The notes beneath the pieces were generated by a model that worked only from the letters and a program-made list of their open reading frames with translations, searched no databases and had not been told where the DNA came from. 64,000 nucleotides of DNA from positions 186,001 to 250,000 of the forward strand of contig JABCPU010000003.1 of NCBI GenBank assembly GCA_016800925.1, read 5' to 3'. This document shows, piece after piece, positions 1 to 14,386 of this stretch; within the stretch, counting starts at the first letter, position 1; every line of letters begins with the position of its first letter. The position numbers and the translations under genes are program-made. Source of the stretch: Suillus spraguei (taxonomy: Eukaryota > Basidiomycota > Agaricomycetes > Boletales > Suillaceae).

Positions 1-1391
<1,391 letters not shown>

Positions 1392-2491
1392 ATGGTCTAT
1401 CATTCTGGGAAGGGAGACCATATCCTTGTTCTTAAACTTTTCTTTTCTTGTTGCACTGTTTCCATCGCTTTCGCGCGTCTTCCTGATATTTTTTCCGTCC
1501 TTCTATCCGGGACATTCTTCCATCCAACAGGATCTAACATATCATATTTGCTTTTCAACTCGCATATTTGATAGTACATGAATTTCTACATGGGTGGAAC
1601 AGAATATAATTTCCTGTGTAAATCACTCGAGAAGTGGTGACAGAGTTCGTGCGACGTGAACGCCCACGAAGAACCAGAACTAGACTCATTCAAGTTTGAC
1701 GTGATACACTGTATAGTTCAAATTGCAGGAAATTCGGTTGGGTGCACAACCAGCTGTGACTATGAGCCCCAGCGTGTGATCTCAGCGGTGAACATCCATC
1801 CTCAGTCTACCATGAGACCAGCACGAGTAATAGCATAAAAAGGCCTTGCACCAATGCACACCAATCGATGTCAGACGACTCGGACATTGTGTTGTTCGCG
1901 GTTGTACTCTGCGACACACCTGACTGCACTCCAGGTAAATGTCGGGTGTCATTGACTTTCTTGTATTCTGGCAGTTTGACAACAGTAAGACGCTGTGAGC
2001 ATCATTCGGCAAGAATAGTAGGAGGAATAAATATTACAGTGAATTTACGTCCGAGTGCGACTTCAACCTCCTGTGACTCTTGGCTGAGTCTTGATCTGCG
2101 GAAGGAAAGGCGCTGTCGCAGGAATTGCGAGAGTTCGTTCCAGTCGCGTGAACGTTGCTCCTCGGGTTGTGCTTGTTGCAACTGCCTGCGAAATGCGAGA
2201 CGGCTGACGAGGTCCAGAGTGCTGTGAACCTCCATCCGCGAACCGGCGGGGTGAACAAGTTCTTTCGACCTAGACAGGCACTTAGTCATGCACTGAGCTA
2301 ATTAAACGCGAGGATTGACATCATGATGTCATCAAAGAACCCATGTGGGACTCCAGTACGTACTGGTCGCCGCGGAATGATTTCCTGCGGGAGTAAAATT
2401 AAGGATAGTACAACAAGACGAGTGTAAATACCGAATGGTACATACAATCGGTATAGAGGGACGATGGCGATGACCATCGTCCTATATATCG
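1392..2491. other. intergenic, no confident gene
   Basis: This stretch has the alpha-tubulin 3' flank and then about 1 kb without a recognisable gene. A minus-strand frame at 2002-2289 encodes a Gln/Arg-rich stretch. It lies downstream of the WD40 relic on the same strand and could be a remnant of its 3' part, but I cannot show this. Confidence 0.4.
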
Positions 2492-3640
2492 TTAAGAGTC
2501 AGCGTGTACAATGAGGGGATGATGGAACCTTTTGGAGCTGTCAGGTTAGCATTAACGTTATTTCATGATCGATGGGATAAATAACTTGCTCACTTGTTTG
2601 GACTCTTTATCTGGATCGCTTGAAGAAGCGCATCGTCACAACCAGTCGCGACAAATTGACTGTCATCGGAAAAAGCCACGCAGGACACCGCATCAGGATG
2701 TTTCAATGGTTCGCAAATAGGTTCGTACGGGAGCAATGGCTAATGATTGAAAGCGTTCACTGTGCGCCTCAAACTGTTTGATGATGTCTCCGGTTGCAGC
2801 ATCTGAGATTCGGATATCGTGAATGCATCCATTGACCAGACGGAGACCATCTAGAGTAAATGCAACGACCGCTACCTGCTGTTCTATTTGACGTAATCCA
2901 AATGATGATATGCTTCCCGGTTCCTGCTGCTAGCCTGCTCCATCGAAAGAGTATGACACCGACTGCCCACCTGGAGTGGTCCAAGGATGATGTCCCCTGT
3001 CCTGCTCAGCCAAACGCATACCGTTTTGTCGTCCGATGTACCGTTGCGAATGTTTTGTTCTCCGGCGCAAAGACGACGCTCGAAACGCCCCTCTTATGTC
3101 CTTTGAACGAGACGGACACGCGTCTTTTGTCGCCACTTTCCACACCAGAATACTTCCGTCCGCCGCTCCAATCCAGCACCCATCAGGAGATGCTGCAACC
3201 ATCCAAACTCCGTCGTCGTGACCCAACAAAGGTATCCCAACTTGTTGTCCCTTGATTAGATCTCACAGTCGAAGAGTTTTGTCAGTTGAGGCGGTGACGA
3301 GGAGATGCCAGTCATGCCATGCACCCAGTCTTCATAACCCTCTAACGTCGTTTGGACTCGAGGTTTTCTCTTTCTAGTGGACTGGGTAGGCGCCTGGAAG
3401 GCTACATGGTCTTCGTGGATGCGAGATGCAATTGAGTCTTTCTAGGTCAGATCTGAGAGAGTAACATGTCTGCCAATCCCTTGGCTCATGATAGACACGT
3501 GGATTTCGTCATTGAGCGTTAACCTGCTAACAATCTTGTGGTAGGATCCACCCTGCCGTAGTGCCGCCGCTCGCTGAGATGCGTCTTTTGAATTGTCGAT
3601 TCAACTTGTCCCCGATGGTGCTTTTGACAGTGAGACTTCT
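2492..3640 (-). pseudogene. WD40-repeat protein pseudogene
   Basis: Minus-strand fragments of a beta-propeller protein follow one another in the right order but in different frames. They include a blade ending DKTLRL followed by a TGA where the conserved Trp belongs (about 3270), then LLGHDDGVWMVAASPDG with GSILVWKVAT. Next come a shifted SFKGHKRGVSSVVFAPE, a shifted SDDKTVCVWLSRTGDI, a shifted AAGTGKHIIIWIT, then AFTLDGLRLV with DIRISDAATGDIIKQFEAH, and finally HPDAVSCVAFSDDSQ with ATGCDD. At least four frame changes without suitable introns, plus the nonsense codon and another stop upstream near 3440, argue for a dead gene. A GT-AG intron at about 2530-2590 and a stop at 2492 may mark the original 3' end. 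Such propellers are abundant and expanded in Agaricomycetes. Confidence 0.75.
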
Positions 3641-3729
3641 AGAAAGGTTCATTATTTTTCAACTATTCGGGTGCCAGGACCCAATAGTTCCATCTGCCTT
3701 GTAAACTCTATTTCGCCCATGAAATCCAT

Positions 3730-4827
3730 CTAATCTATGTTGATAACAACATCTATGCCACCATTTGCCCCCATCTTCATTGACACGCTACGATAATGAG
3801 AAGGCTTGAATACACGATGAATTTCTAACCCTTATCACGCACCTAGACAAGTTCTCAACTAGATATGTTGGACGTTTGGCTTCCATTTGTTCTTTGGTGT
3901 GTGATGTCATTAATCCAATTACAACACACCCAGCGGCAAGACCACTTGCTACGCCTGACGGAGCATCTTCAACAACAAGACCTATAGGACGTGTCAATGT
4001 CCTCGACATTGTCCTAACACAATTACTGACACTTTCCCGGAGAAACTCCGCATTTCTGTGCACCAAGAAGATATGGATCAGGGCTAGAAGGTGTTCAATC
4101 AGTTCTGAATGTTTCAACACATGGCACTATTCCGCACTGGGGTTTCCCTTGTGTGACGTCTTCAGCAGTTACAAAGGCATCTGGGATCGGGATTCCACCG
4201 ATCTTTAGAGCGGCTGATGCATAAGCATGAGTTGCAGATGTTACAATAGCCCAACATGGCTTGGGGTTATTCTTTCCGGGAGCAAGCTTTGTAACAATCA
4301 GCAATTAAGTGCACTGGAAGTAGTATGAAATGAAATGAAATTCACTTCATCTATAATGGAGCGAACTCCAGGCAAAAGGGTGATACCCTTTCTGCCATTA
4401 GCTGTGGAGGAGGCAACGATGGCCTGTTCGAATCGTGCAACCTCTTTCTGTTGGTGGACAGAAATCAGTATCACGCATGGATCCACTTAGGAATCGCGCA
4501 CCTCAAGCTCCGCTTCAGACGTAAGCCCACAGTACTTCCTCAGATTGTCGATAGTCCTAACACCATGTGCACCTAATTGTGAAGAGAGGCGGCTTAGATT
4601 ACAACAGAAGATTCCGCCTAAAAACTACTCACTACTCAAGATATTTTGAATATCTAGGCCGGAATATGTCTCAGCGAACGTCTCCCAGGCTCCGATCACA
4701 CCTGTTGTCGAATCTACCAGGGTACCGTCCATATCAAACAAGCTGTGTATGATACTGTTCAGATTTGTCTCCTAGACGGTTTAACTTTGGCTTACACCGC
4801 ATCCACGTGAAAAGTGAGAGTTTCCAT
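3730..4827 (-). CDS. HAD-family phosphatase, glycerol-3-phosphatase-like
   Basis: This is a haloacid-dehalogenase phosphohydrolase of the yeast Gpp/2-deoxyglucose-6-phosphatase type, expected to be cytosolic. Motif I FDMDGTLVDST is at residues 13-23, the cap begins AHGVRTIDNL, motif II is in IVTSATHAYASAAL, motif III lies around TQGKPQ with PDPYLLGAQKCG, and motif IV is VVEDAPSG. The start MetGluThrLeu at 4827 gives a 32-nt first exon. Its GTAAGC donor restores the frame exactly into motif I. Several further introns are needed, and the last exon encodes VSMKMGANGGIDVV before TAG at 3730-3732. The substrate (glycerol-3-phosphate or a sugar phosphate) is inferred from family resemblance only. 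The gene is divergent from SEC15, with about 700 bp between the starts. Confidence 0.82.
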
Positions 4828-5525
4828 CTTTCTTAATCGAAATATAGATGATAGATGAGTCAAGGTTTGTTGAGCGTGCTTGAGGAGTCATGCTGCCAAT
4901 TTCTGTGTCATTACCACCCTGGAATAAGCATCAGCTGATTCAGACCCCAAAATTAACTTAATTGACCGTGTCCATCAGCTGGGTCTCGGCTAGACTTCGG
5001 CCGAGCTTACTGTGAGGGAGATGATGAAGACTATGGGTTTGGTTGTTTGTGTGATGTCCTTGAGTACTATTGTCACCGCTATGGCATGTTGCATGCAGTG
5101 ATACACGACCCGACCATCATATTGTCATTCACAAACTCTGCTTAACTGCATTGTCTTGGTGTGCTGACATAGCATTAAGATTTTTTGGGGGTCAGTTGTC
5201 CCAGTAGGAGATATGATACTGCTCGCGGGCGGTGCAGGAATTGACATTGACTGACAGCCTGAGTGCAACAGCGTTTGGGGGTTGACGGCCCAGACAATTT
5301 GTTCGTAAGCACATTCGTAGCACCAGTAAAATCACCCATATCATGGTCTCATATCATACCCTGTATGGATGTGTGCTGCTAGACCTCCAAGTCCGAGCCA
5401 AACCTGCGACAAGGTTGAATAGCCGTTTTGAGCTCAAGTTGTTTGGATCAGAGGCTGTTGCCAAACAAACATCAGCCTGGCATCCAAATTGGGACATGAT
5501 ATTCTATTAGCAGTTAGTTGCACCC
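4828..5525. other. divergent intergenic region (HAD phosphatase / SEC15)
   Basis: About 700 bp separate the two divergent starts and should hold both promoters. No coding frame, repeat or clear TATA element was recognised. Confidence 0.5.
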
Positions 5526-8443
5526 ATGGCTCCTCAAAGGCGCCCACAATATACCCAAGAGAACATCGACCAGCAGTTGCAACAAATACATCTTCTTGAT
5601 CCGTCCTCATCTTCCGAGAACCTCGAACAACTCGGACCTATCATCAAGCAGATTCATGCGAACCGTCAGCAGGAAGCATACCTACGTAATCTTCAGGCTC
5701 TCATTGCAACAAAGGACAGCGAGATCGAGCAGATATGCACAGACAACTATCAAGAATTTATTACCTCCGCTTCAACTCTTTTCACAGTCAAATCATATAC
5801 TAATAACCTCAGGGATAAGATCACAACTTTGGACGCCAGCGTATCTCAGGTCGGTCGAGGCTTGGTAGAGAAGAAAAGAACTTTACTACAGTCAAAGAAG
5901 ACGGCAGCTAAACTTGATGAAGCAATTGATACCCTGCAAGCTTGTTTGAAAGTCCTGGACGTTGTGAATCGAATCGGCGAATTGATCAAGGAGGGGAAGT
6001 ATTGGAGCGCCCTGCGGGTACGTAATGTCACTACTGTGGCCCGTAAGGTGACTGAAAGGAACCAATAGTCATTAGAAGACATACAGAGTCTGCCTTCGAA
6101 TTCGCTGTCCCAGACGCCATTCTACCAGTATCTCCTGTCTTCTCTACCTTCTCTGCGTATTCAAATCCAGAATGCGGTGACGGCCTCTATGAAACAATGG
6201 TTACTGGAGATTCGGAATGTCAGTGTGCTAGTTGGACAATTGGCATTAGAAGCAATGGACTACCGGACGCGCAAGTGGAGATCACGTCGAGAGAAAGATC
6301 CTATGCTGAGGTTGAGCCGTGTTGGAAGCGCAGTGGAAATGGTGATTCAAGAACGGTCCGACAGTGAGTTCTATCCTTACCCCAATTTCAATCGGGTGAT
6401 TAACATATTGCAATTAGCCAATGTTCTCGATAACGAGAAATTAAAGGTTGATTTCACGCCTCTTTACCAGTGCATACATATCTACACGACGTTGGATTCA
6501 ATTGATGACCTGAGAAGATCTTACCAAGCAGATCGTAAAGTGCGGAAGTGTTTTGCTTTCTCTTGTCACCAACTCAATCTAAATGCAGGCGCAATCAGAC
6601 CTTATTTTACCGAATCCGCTTCCGCTTGCCTCCCTGGTCAGCCTAACTCAGGAAATATGCGGATTTTTTATCATAGAATCGCATGTTCTTGAGACGACTG
6701 GCAACTTCCGCTCTCAGAGGGAGGTCGAGGAGTTATGGGAAGCACTAGTTGCACGCCTTTCATCAGCTGTTGAAGCGTCTTTGGCAAACGAGACTGACCC
6801 AGATTCTTTTTTGAGGGTCAAGGAATGTCTCATTGGGTTCGTCACGACGCTGGAGGTATGTATCTGACATTAATATCACAAAAAATTCAAAAGAGTGACC
6901 GCTTTGCTAGTCTTACTCGTATGCCACCCAGTCATTGCATTCACTCATCCTTACGCTGTTTGAGCAATATGCCGGTCTTCTTGAAGGCCAGTTTAGTCGT
7001 GGGTTCGATGGTGTAAGTTGCGCAAGGTTTTTCTTTTGCTGATCACGCTCAAGATTTACAATCCAGATTTTCCTCCAAGATGACCATCTCCCCATGCAAG
7101 TTACGATACCGCCAGAAAGGGATTCAGTGCTTTCAGTCGTATGGCTGGATCCGTCAGAACAAGATACTCTTTCAAAGTATGTCATCACAACCTTCTGGGA
7201 ATACGTAGCTCAGGGGTTCCATAGGAGTGGTCTCCCTCTCAGTCTCCCATGGTCGCGAGGTTTCTTCTTATGCTGCCACGATGTAATGTGTTATTGTTTC
7301 TAGACCATTCTTAAGCTCATTTTTAACTATGTATTTGCAGATCCGAAACTTCATACAAAAGTTTTATCATTTTGTTGATGGAGTATCACAACATCATGGC
7401 AATATTGATGAATTATTGAACAAGGTGAGTATATTGTGGATTATAATGTCAATCCAATCAAACTTGATTGGACAGTCATTAGACAAACTACTTGCAAACC
7501 ATATCAGCGACAGCATTTCCAAGTGCTTAAGTAGCACATCAACACTTAGTCAAGTCGTTCAGATTGTTTCAAATCTCGAGCATTTTGAGATTGCATGTTC
7601 GGAATTGGAACGTTCGCTGACGAGTCTCCGGTAAAGTGCTCGTTATGATTCATCCTGTAGCTCTCTCAAGCACCTTCCATCAGGTCAACACAACGAGGTG
7701 GTGCTATCCGACTATCTTCTTCCTCTTCTTTCGCCAACACTATCACCCGTGCCCTCAACCGCGTGACGGGTCTCATCACCTCTAAACTAGATGACTTCTT
7801 TGATTTGGCAGAATACGATTGGACGCCGCAATTCCGCGAGGACACACCTAGCACATACTTGTGTGAACTTATCAACTGGCTCACGACAGTTGTGGACTCT
7901 CTCGTCATCAAGGAGATATACAAGGATGAGGCATACCGAGGAGCAGTTGGATATATCGCCGAGTGCTTGATGGTGAGCAGATGGTTCATCAGCATGCACG
8001 TGGCGCTCATGGTTTTTCGCCACCAGAACTTCATGATCGGGCCTGACGTCCAGGCGATGAACGAGAACGCTATCTCAAATGTTTTGGTGGATATAGAGTT
8101 CCTGGAACAGGAATTAACCCGCATTGGCCGGGGCCATCTCAGCTCGGTCTTCGCTGAACTTCACTCGGTAAAAGTATACCCACCCTCCCTTCTGGCTTGG
8201 CTGACACTACAAATGCTGTAGATGGCGTCGGTCATATTAAACGACGCCGTACAAGACTATCTAGTACCGCAGGTCCGGCAGACAACGTATTCCGTTGTCC
8301 GACCGAAGAGACTCCAGACACTCCTCGAGAAACTAACCAGGTACGGGTCGAGTCGGCGTGACGCCCAATCACGAGAAAGAGGGGAGAGACGGAGGAAGGA
8401 AGCGGACGCCGTTGGACGGGTATTTCCTGGAGAAAACCGATGA
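5526..8443 (+). CDS. SEC15: exocyst complex subunit Sec15
   Basis: Sec15 is the exocyst subunit that contacts the vesicle Rab GTPase and helps tether secretory vesicles at growing tips. The first exon (from ATG 5526) gives an N-terminal helical region with the conserved stretches LQALIATKDSEIEQIC and SYTNNLRDKI, then LDVVNRIGELIKEGKYW. Middle exons carry VTASMKQWLLEIRN, PMLRLSRVGSAVEMV and FIIESHVLETTG. The C-terminal half contains ITSKLDDFFDLAEYDW. The last intron (8170-8220) joins ELHS to MASVILNDAVQDYL, and the protein ends RRRKEADAVGRVFPGENR, a typical Sec15 C-terminus. About ten introns are needed. The gene appears complete. SEC10, another exocyst subunit, lies 27 kb downstream. Confidence 0.93.
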
Positions 8444-8682
8444 TGCATATCAAATGCTGTTGTTTTACGTCGAGCCTTGCGGTATGCATAACTTTCTGAT
8501 CCGCCGAGAGCGGTGTATATCAACCTCTAAGGTTCAAAATTTACAAAAAAGGGTAATTCAAGAGGTAGCTTAAGCGAAGGCAGAGTAAAGAAATAGCAGA
8601 CGGGCGTATAATTTTCAATATCATAAGGATCGGAAGGCAACGCGTGTGCAAGATCCAAACACGACAGAAAGCCACATATCGC

Positions 8683-9497
<815 letters not shown>

Positions 9498-9809
9498 GTT
9501 GAGCTAGGAAGTGCAAGGGCGTTAATGAGTTGTAAACTAAAGGTCAAGAACGAGTTTGTCGTCGTGTGTGAACCACCCTTTTGAACTCCGCTGGTGGCAG
9601 TTCAGTTCTAGGTCTCCACGTCGTCTGCCGGTTATATATCTCATCACCAAGTATTAAACCAACTCAGCTTTGACGCGGACCTTGAAGGGGCCATGCAGTG
9701 CACAATGATGCTTCCTCTATAACCAAAACTGATATATATTGCGAGCACACTATGACTTCCAATTTAATTTCTCGTTCTACCAGACCACATGACTCTAGAA
9801 GCATATAAT
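9498..9809. other. short intergenic between ARF paralogues
   Basis: About 310 bp hold the promoter of the first ARF gene and the 3' end of the second. Nothing else was recognised. Confidence 0.5.
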
Positions 9810-10609
<800 letters not shown>

Positions 10610-10660
10610 GTTGTTTGGAAGAGTTTCTGCAGTGATCTATGCAATCATCTAGAGCGCCTT

Positions 10661-11006
10661 TTATTGAATAATTCTAGTGACACGTTTGAGAGCGTTTTCA
10701 ATACGTGTCACTGATAGACTGCTGCGCTTAGACGAGTCACCTAGATCCTGTTTCGCAACTTTAATAGCTGCGGTGAAGTTCCTGTGAAATTTTAATTTTG
10801 TGTCATCTACTGCCAGTGTGTGTACTTTCGCACTACTTTGGGATTCGCTGGGACTCATCGTTCTCCTGTATTTGATGCTGCCAAAGCCTCTGGTTTCGTA
10901 CGTACGATATGTCGCATGAGCAGTCGCAAGCCGAGGGTTTTGAGTGCGGCAGTAAGGGTCTACTAGTCGATGACGGTGACTCCGAGTGCATCGGTGAGCT
11001 TTCCAT
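10661..11006 (-). CDS. small hypothetical protein (two exons)
   Basis: I do not recognise this. A minus-strand frame ends 52 bp upstream of the second ARF start. A first exon from ATG 11006 (MESSPMHSESPSST) joins in frame through a 40-nt GTACGT...ATACAG intron to a second exon encoding SRTMSPSESQSSAKVHTL and a basic helical C-terminus (KRVTRIIQ, then TAA). The stop overlaps CAATAAAA, which resembles a polyadenylation signal. The in-frame splice supports a real gene of about 100 residues. The intron is at the short end for this genome, and no family is evident. Confidence 0.35.
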
Positions 11007-11442
11007 AGTGTAGGACCGACTGGACCAACTTTATAATATGCACAGATTCATAATGAGATTAGCTTTCATCACAGCCTCAGATTAAGATCTAGCGCTAACT
11101 TGGCCGCACGACAAAGTCATCTCTTTTACCCCGGATCGTGGCAAGTCTGAGTATATGGGGCATTAAATTGTCGGCCTGGGTGATGTATGAAGTAAGATTT
11201 GACGATGGAAAAACATGATACAAAAACACGATACAAAAACACGATACAAAGTGATACAAAGTAAAGTCGAACTGCACGGAAAACATGATGATGCTACAAC
11301 GAGATAAACGATCCGCTATGCTCTGTAGGAGTAGAATTACAGTGTAATGATCAAACTAGGGAGATATGCAATTGAGTGGCTTTGGGGAATAGCTTACTTT
11401 TCCAGGTATGCCGCCATCTCAATTGAGCGACAACCCGGTTTC
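11007..11442. other. intergenic with short tandem repeat
   Basis: No gene was seen. A short direct repeat of about 13 bp (units like AAAACACGATAC) occurs about three times at 11211-11262. Confidence 0.5.
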
Positions 11443-12131
11443 TTAATTGCCCTGTAAGGCGTCGTTGATCCTCTGCTTCCACGAGCGGTAAATTCCGCAA
11501 GAGGGGCTAGGAGCGTATCTGCAGAGTTCGAAAAGAACCAACTGCTCTTGAAAACCAGCATTGAACCAGACTTGTTCACGGGCTAATTTAGGTCAGTGAG
11601 TCATTTCGTACTCGCTGACAATTAGAGTGAAACCGACCTTTCCTAACTGCGTCCATGGCATGCGTCGCGTTCATGCGTTTCGTGTACATGACTAGGAGAG
11701 ACATTCAGCTATGCAGTCACTGAGCTGAACAAGAAGATACTAACGATACGCTGCGACTACTGCCGCACTGCGAGATAAACCCTGTAGGCAGTGTACCAAC
11801 ACCACCCCTTGGGCTTGTATAGCTCTATCGATGAACTGACACACAGTGGGCATGTGTATCAAGAGATCAGCAGTGTCGACATCCTCTACAGGAATTCGGA
11901 GAAAGGTAATTCCACTTTCTGGCAGCTCTGAAGGGATAGGGTCGTTGCAAACGGAGACAATATGGGAAATATTGCGCTCTGACAACGACCGCGGCGATCT
12001 CGCTGCATGGATACTGGGTGAAGAAATCAAAAATAAGAGTCTGAACTATACAGCAATCCGGATCCGTGGTATACACACTTTCCAAGATAAAGCTTGCCCT
12101 CGATGATTGTGTCGACGTTCTTCCAGCCCAT
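11443..12131 (-). CDS. dual-specificity protein phosphatase
   Basis: This is a cysteine phosphatase of the DSP family. Exon 1 starts MGWKNVDTIIEGKLYLGN at 12131. After a GT-AG intron the frame continues IHAARSPRSLSERNISHI. The active-site loop is VHCLQGLSRSAAVVAAY, matching HCxxGxxRS. Asp in the preceding loop (PVEDVDTADLL) is a candidate general acid. Two more introns lead to YTKRMNATHAMDAV and to the final exon with EQVWFNAGFQEQLVLFELC, ending at a TAA at 11443-11445. This C-terminal layout is like fungal Yvh1/MSG5-type DSPs, but no zinc-binding domain is present. At roughly 190 residues it is a single-domain enzyme. The substrate is unknown. Confidence 0.88.
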
Positions 12132-13469
12132 GTTGGTTGTTTAGTTGACTTGTTTCGGAAAACTTGCGAAAATGTCTAAAGTCCTGCTCAGAAACATTGT
12201 TGGTTTTGTACCTCCTCGCACATGGACTGTTCTGTCCTCCGACCACGGCTCGGAGAGGATGGAGTAGCCGTGTCTCTGGCTACCATGGATCAGCGTTCTG
12301 TGAGGTAGAGAGATGGCGGTGTGGTAAACGGCTTCATCACAGCCAATTTCCAGCGGGAGGCGAAAGAGATATGAAAGCAGTGCAATGCACACTTGTGAAT
12401 TCAAGCGCGTTCACCGCCACCCTAAGCCATGACGCTGAAAGCACATTATATTTTTGAGGTCACTATTAACGAGACGGATGTAACTAATCGTGGCTTACGT
12501 GATGTCCGGAGGCACCCTCCTCAGTAATCCTGTGCTCTTCGATCCTTCTTCTCGCAAGCTAAAAGCAACGATGCTATAAATTAACCCAAATAAGGCAAGT
12601 GTGAGGTCTCCTACGGTGATACGCTGGTAAGTCCGTGAACATGGAATGTTGGTCGGGTATTGGAGTTACCCGAATTTTTAAAGCCCACCACAAGCTTACA
12701 GATGGGCTGCAATTTGTGTACATGTCGGTACAGCATACAGTGTATAGCAACGAAGGCTGTCTTTAAACAACGTCATCAATGTGCACTGAAGGTTTCTGAA
12801 TGCGTATTTACCATAACACCGTGTGATCTCTAGCATAATCATCGTGAGTGCAATGATCACGTTTATTAAATCTGAGTGAAAAATAAATAAATCAATATGC
12901 AAACATGCAAAAATTGTGGCCTTGCGAACATTCAATGTAACGAATAGAAGATGTGTGGATAGCGGAACATGCAATAGAAAGATTGATAGGCACCGGGAAC
13001 TAGACGTACCTAAAGCCGCAACCTTGGTGGTCAAACTTGAAAACAGTACACTGGTGTTTGTCTCGACATTAACGGCCCCTGTTTCCGTGTCCGACGGTTA
13101 GTAACGTTGCGCACTGTTGCAAGACCGTTGTTCATGGTCACCGTCACTTCAACTCGTGGTGTTAGTGGACTTGATTGCCACGTGAGGACAGAGGGCGTCT
13201 TTGGGAGCGCCTCAGCACGGACCAGATCAACCAAAATTAATCAGTATTATTGACCGTGGTTACCGTGGCACCTGCATGCTTAAGGTGCTGACACCACGTT
13301 CCGGCGGCCATCGCTAAATGGCGTGTTTTTAGAAATTACTAAGATGCCGCCTGCCTGCGGCCAGGTACTGGCCAGTTATTAGGCATGTTCAGCGCCCAGA
13401 AGCTATCTTGCTCTTATCAATCTTTCCATTCAAGTCGTCTCACTATCAGTACTCTACTATTTCGTTGGG
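12132..13469. other. intergenic, nothing recognised
   Basis: About 1.3 kb contains AT-rich and GC-mixed DNA with several short open frames. One, at 12696-13034 on the minus strand, is hydrophobic. None shows a family motif or an exon chain that I could extend. Confidence 0.4.
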
Positions 13470-13975
13470 ATGAAATTCGAGGTGGAGTGGAAATCATCAG
13501 TGAGTTGGTATCAAAATCCTTGTCTGTGAATCTAATGATAACTTAAAAGCACTACCACCCCGATGGTCGTCGCCGAAGCAGGCCTAAAGCCTCGGCCTTC
13601 CACGGCTGGCTAGTCAAATGGCGCGCCACATTTAGTGGAAATGAGCACCTTCGACGAGAAGGCATCCGCGAAATCCGCGAAGCTAAAGCCATGCGGGAGT
13701 ACAAGGGACAACGGAAGGCTACAAAGAGAGCCAAGAATGGTCGAGCGAAGCCGGGATTGTTCTCAATATTCAGCTTTTGGAAGACAAAGCCAAGACAGAA
13801 TATCAGACCCAACACGTCGGCTCGAGGCTTACACAATTCTCGCAAGAGCAACAACAGCCGGCAAGCGGTTCCCGGGAGAACTCCAATCAGCCGACGACCT
13901 ACAACGCAAAGTTCACGACAGCCATCATATGATTCTAAACGACTTGTCGCACGAACGAGGTCTTCCAAAAAATAA
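13470..13975 (+). CDS. small, highly basic hypothetical protein
   Basis: Two exons (13470-13499 and 13550-13975, GT-AG intron) give 151 residues in frame. The protein starts MKFEVEWKSS and continues with a basic region HYHPDGRRRSRP, then AFHGWLVKWRATFSG. It ends in an Arg/Ser/Lys-rich tail, RTRSSKK. A short hydrophobic patch PGLFSIFSFW lies in the middle. No known domain was recognised. The high Arg/Lys content and lack of a signal peptide suggest a nuclear or nucleic-acid-associated protein, but this is only an inference. A neat in-frame splice and strong open frame support a real gene. Confidence 0.55.
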
Positions 13976-14386
13976 TCACACTGCATTCTGACATGTTGAG
14001 GTACTATCTATCATCATAATTATGTATTTGAATATTCCACCTGCAGGGACTTATTTATCACGGAAGTCATGCTGTAACTCATATTTACCTCTCTTAGGAG
14101 TGCTGTTCAATAGTATGTAGATTCCGGACCATAGGGGAACTATAATGATAAGACTCGATAACGGTCAACTCGAATTGGTATACTCGGAATGTTTGTACAT
14201 CACATGGGAAGGCGACGTGACAATATGAGGCCGGGGGCTTGAATCGCCAAGTACATAGTAGTCTCGGGTCGGGTCCTTCAAGTTGGTTCCAGTAGATGGA
14301 AGAGATCAAAATATGATACGCGTGGATGTGGTATATAGATCTGCATGGGCAATTACGAAGCGTATGATCGAAATTAACAATCCGTG
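13976..14386. other. intergenic between convergent genes
   Basis: About 410 bp of 3' flanks. No coding signal was recognised. Confidence 0.5.

Noticed and set aside
1868..2227. Open frame of 119 codons after tubulin
   Set aside because: No motif, no splice chain, and Cys/Arg-rich composition typical of a random frame.
2930..3229. Minus-strand WD40-like frame as an intact gene
   Set aside because: It covers only part of one blade before the frame is lost, with a TGA upstream in place of Trp; treated as part of a pseudogene.
12696..13034. Hydrophobic 112-codon minus-strand frame as a membrane protein
   Set aside because: AT-rich DNA easily gives Phe/Leu/Ile runs; no start context, splice chain or family match.
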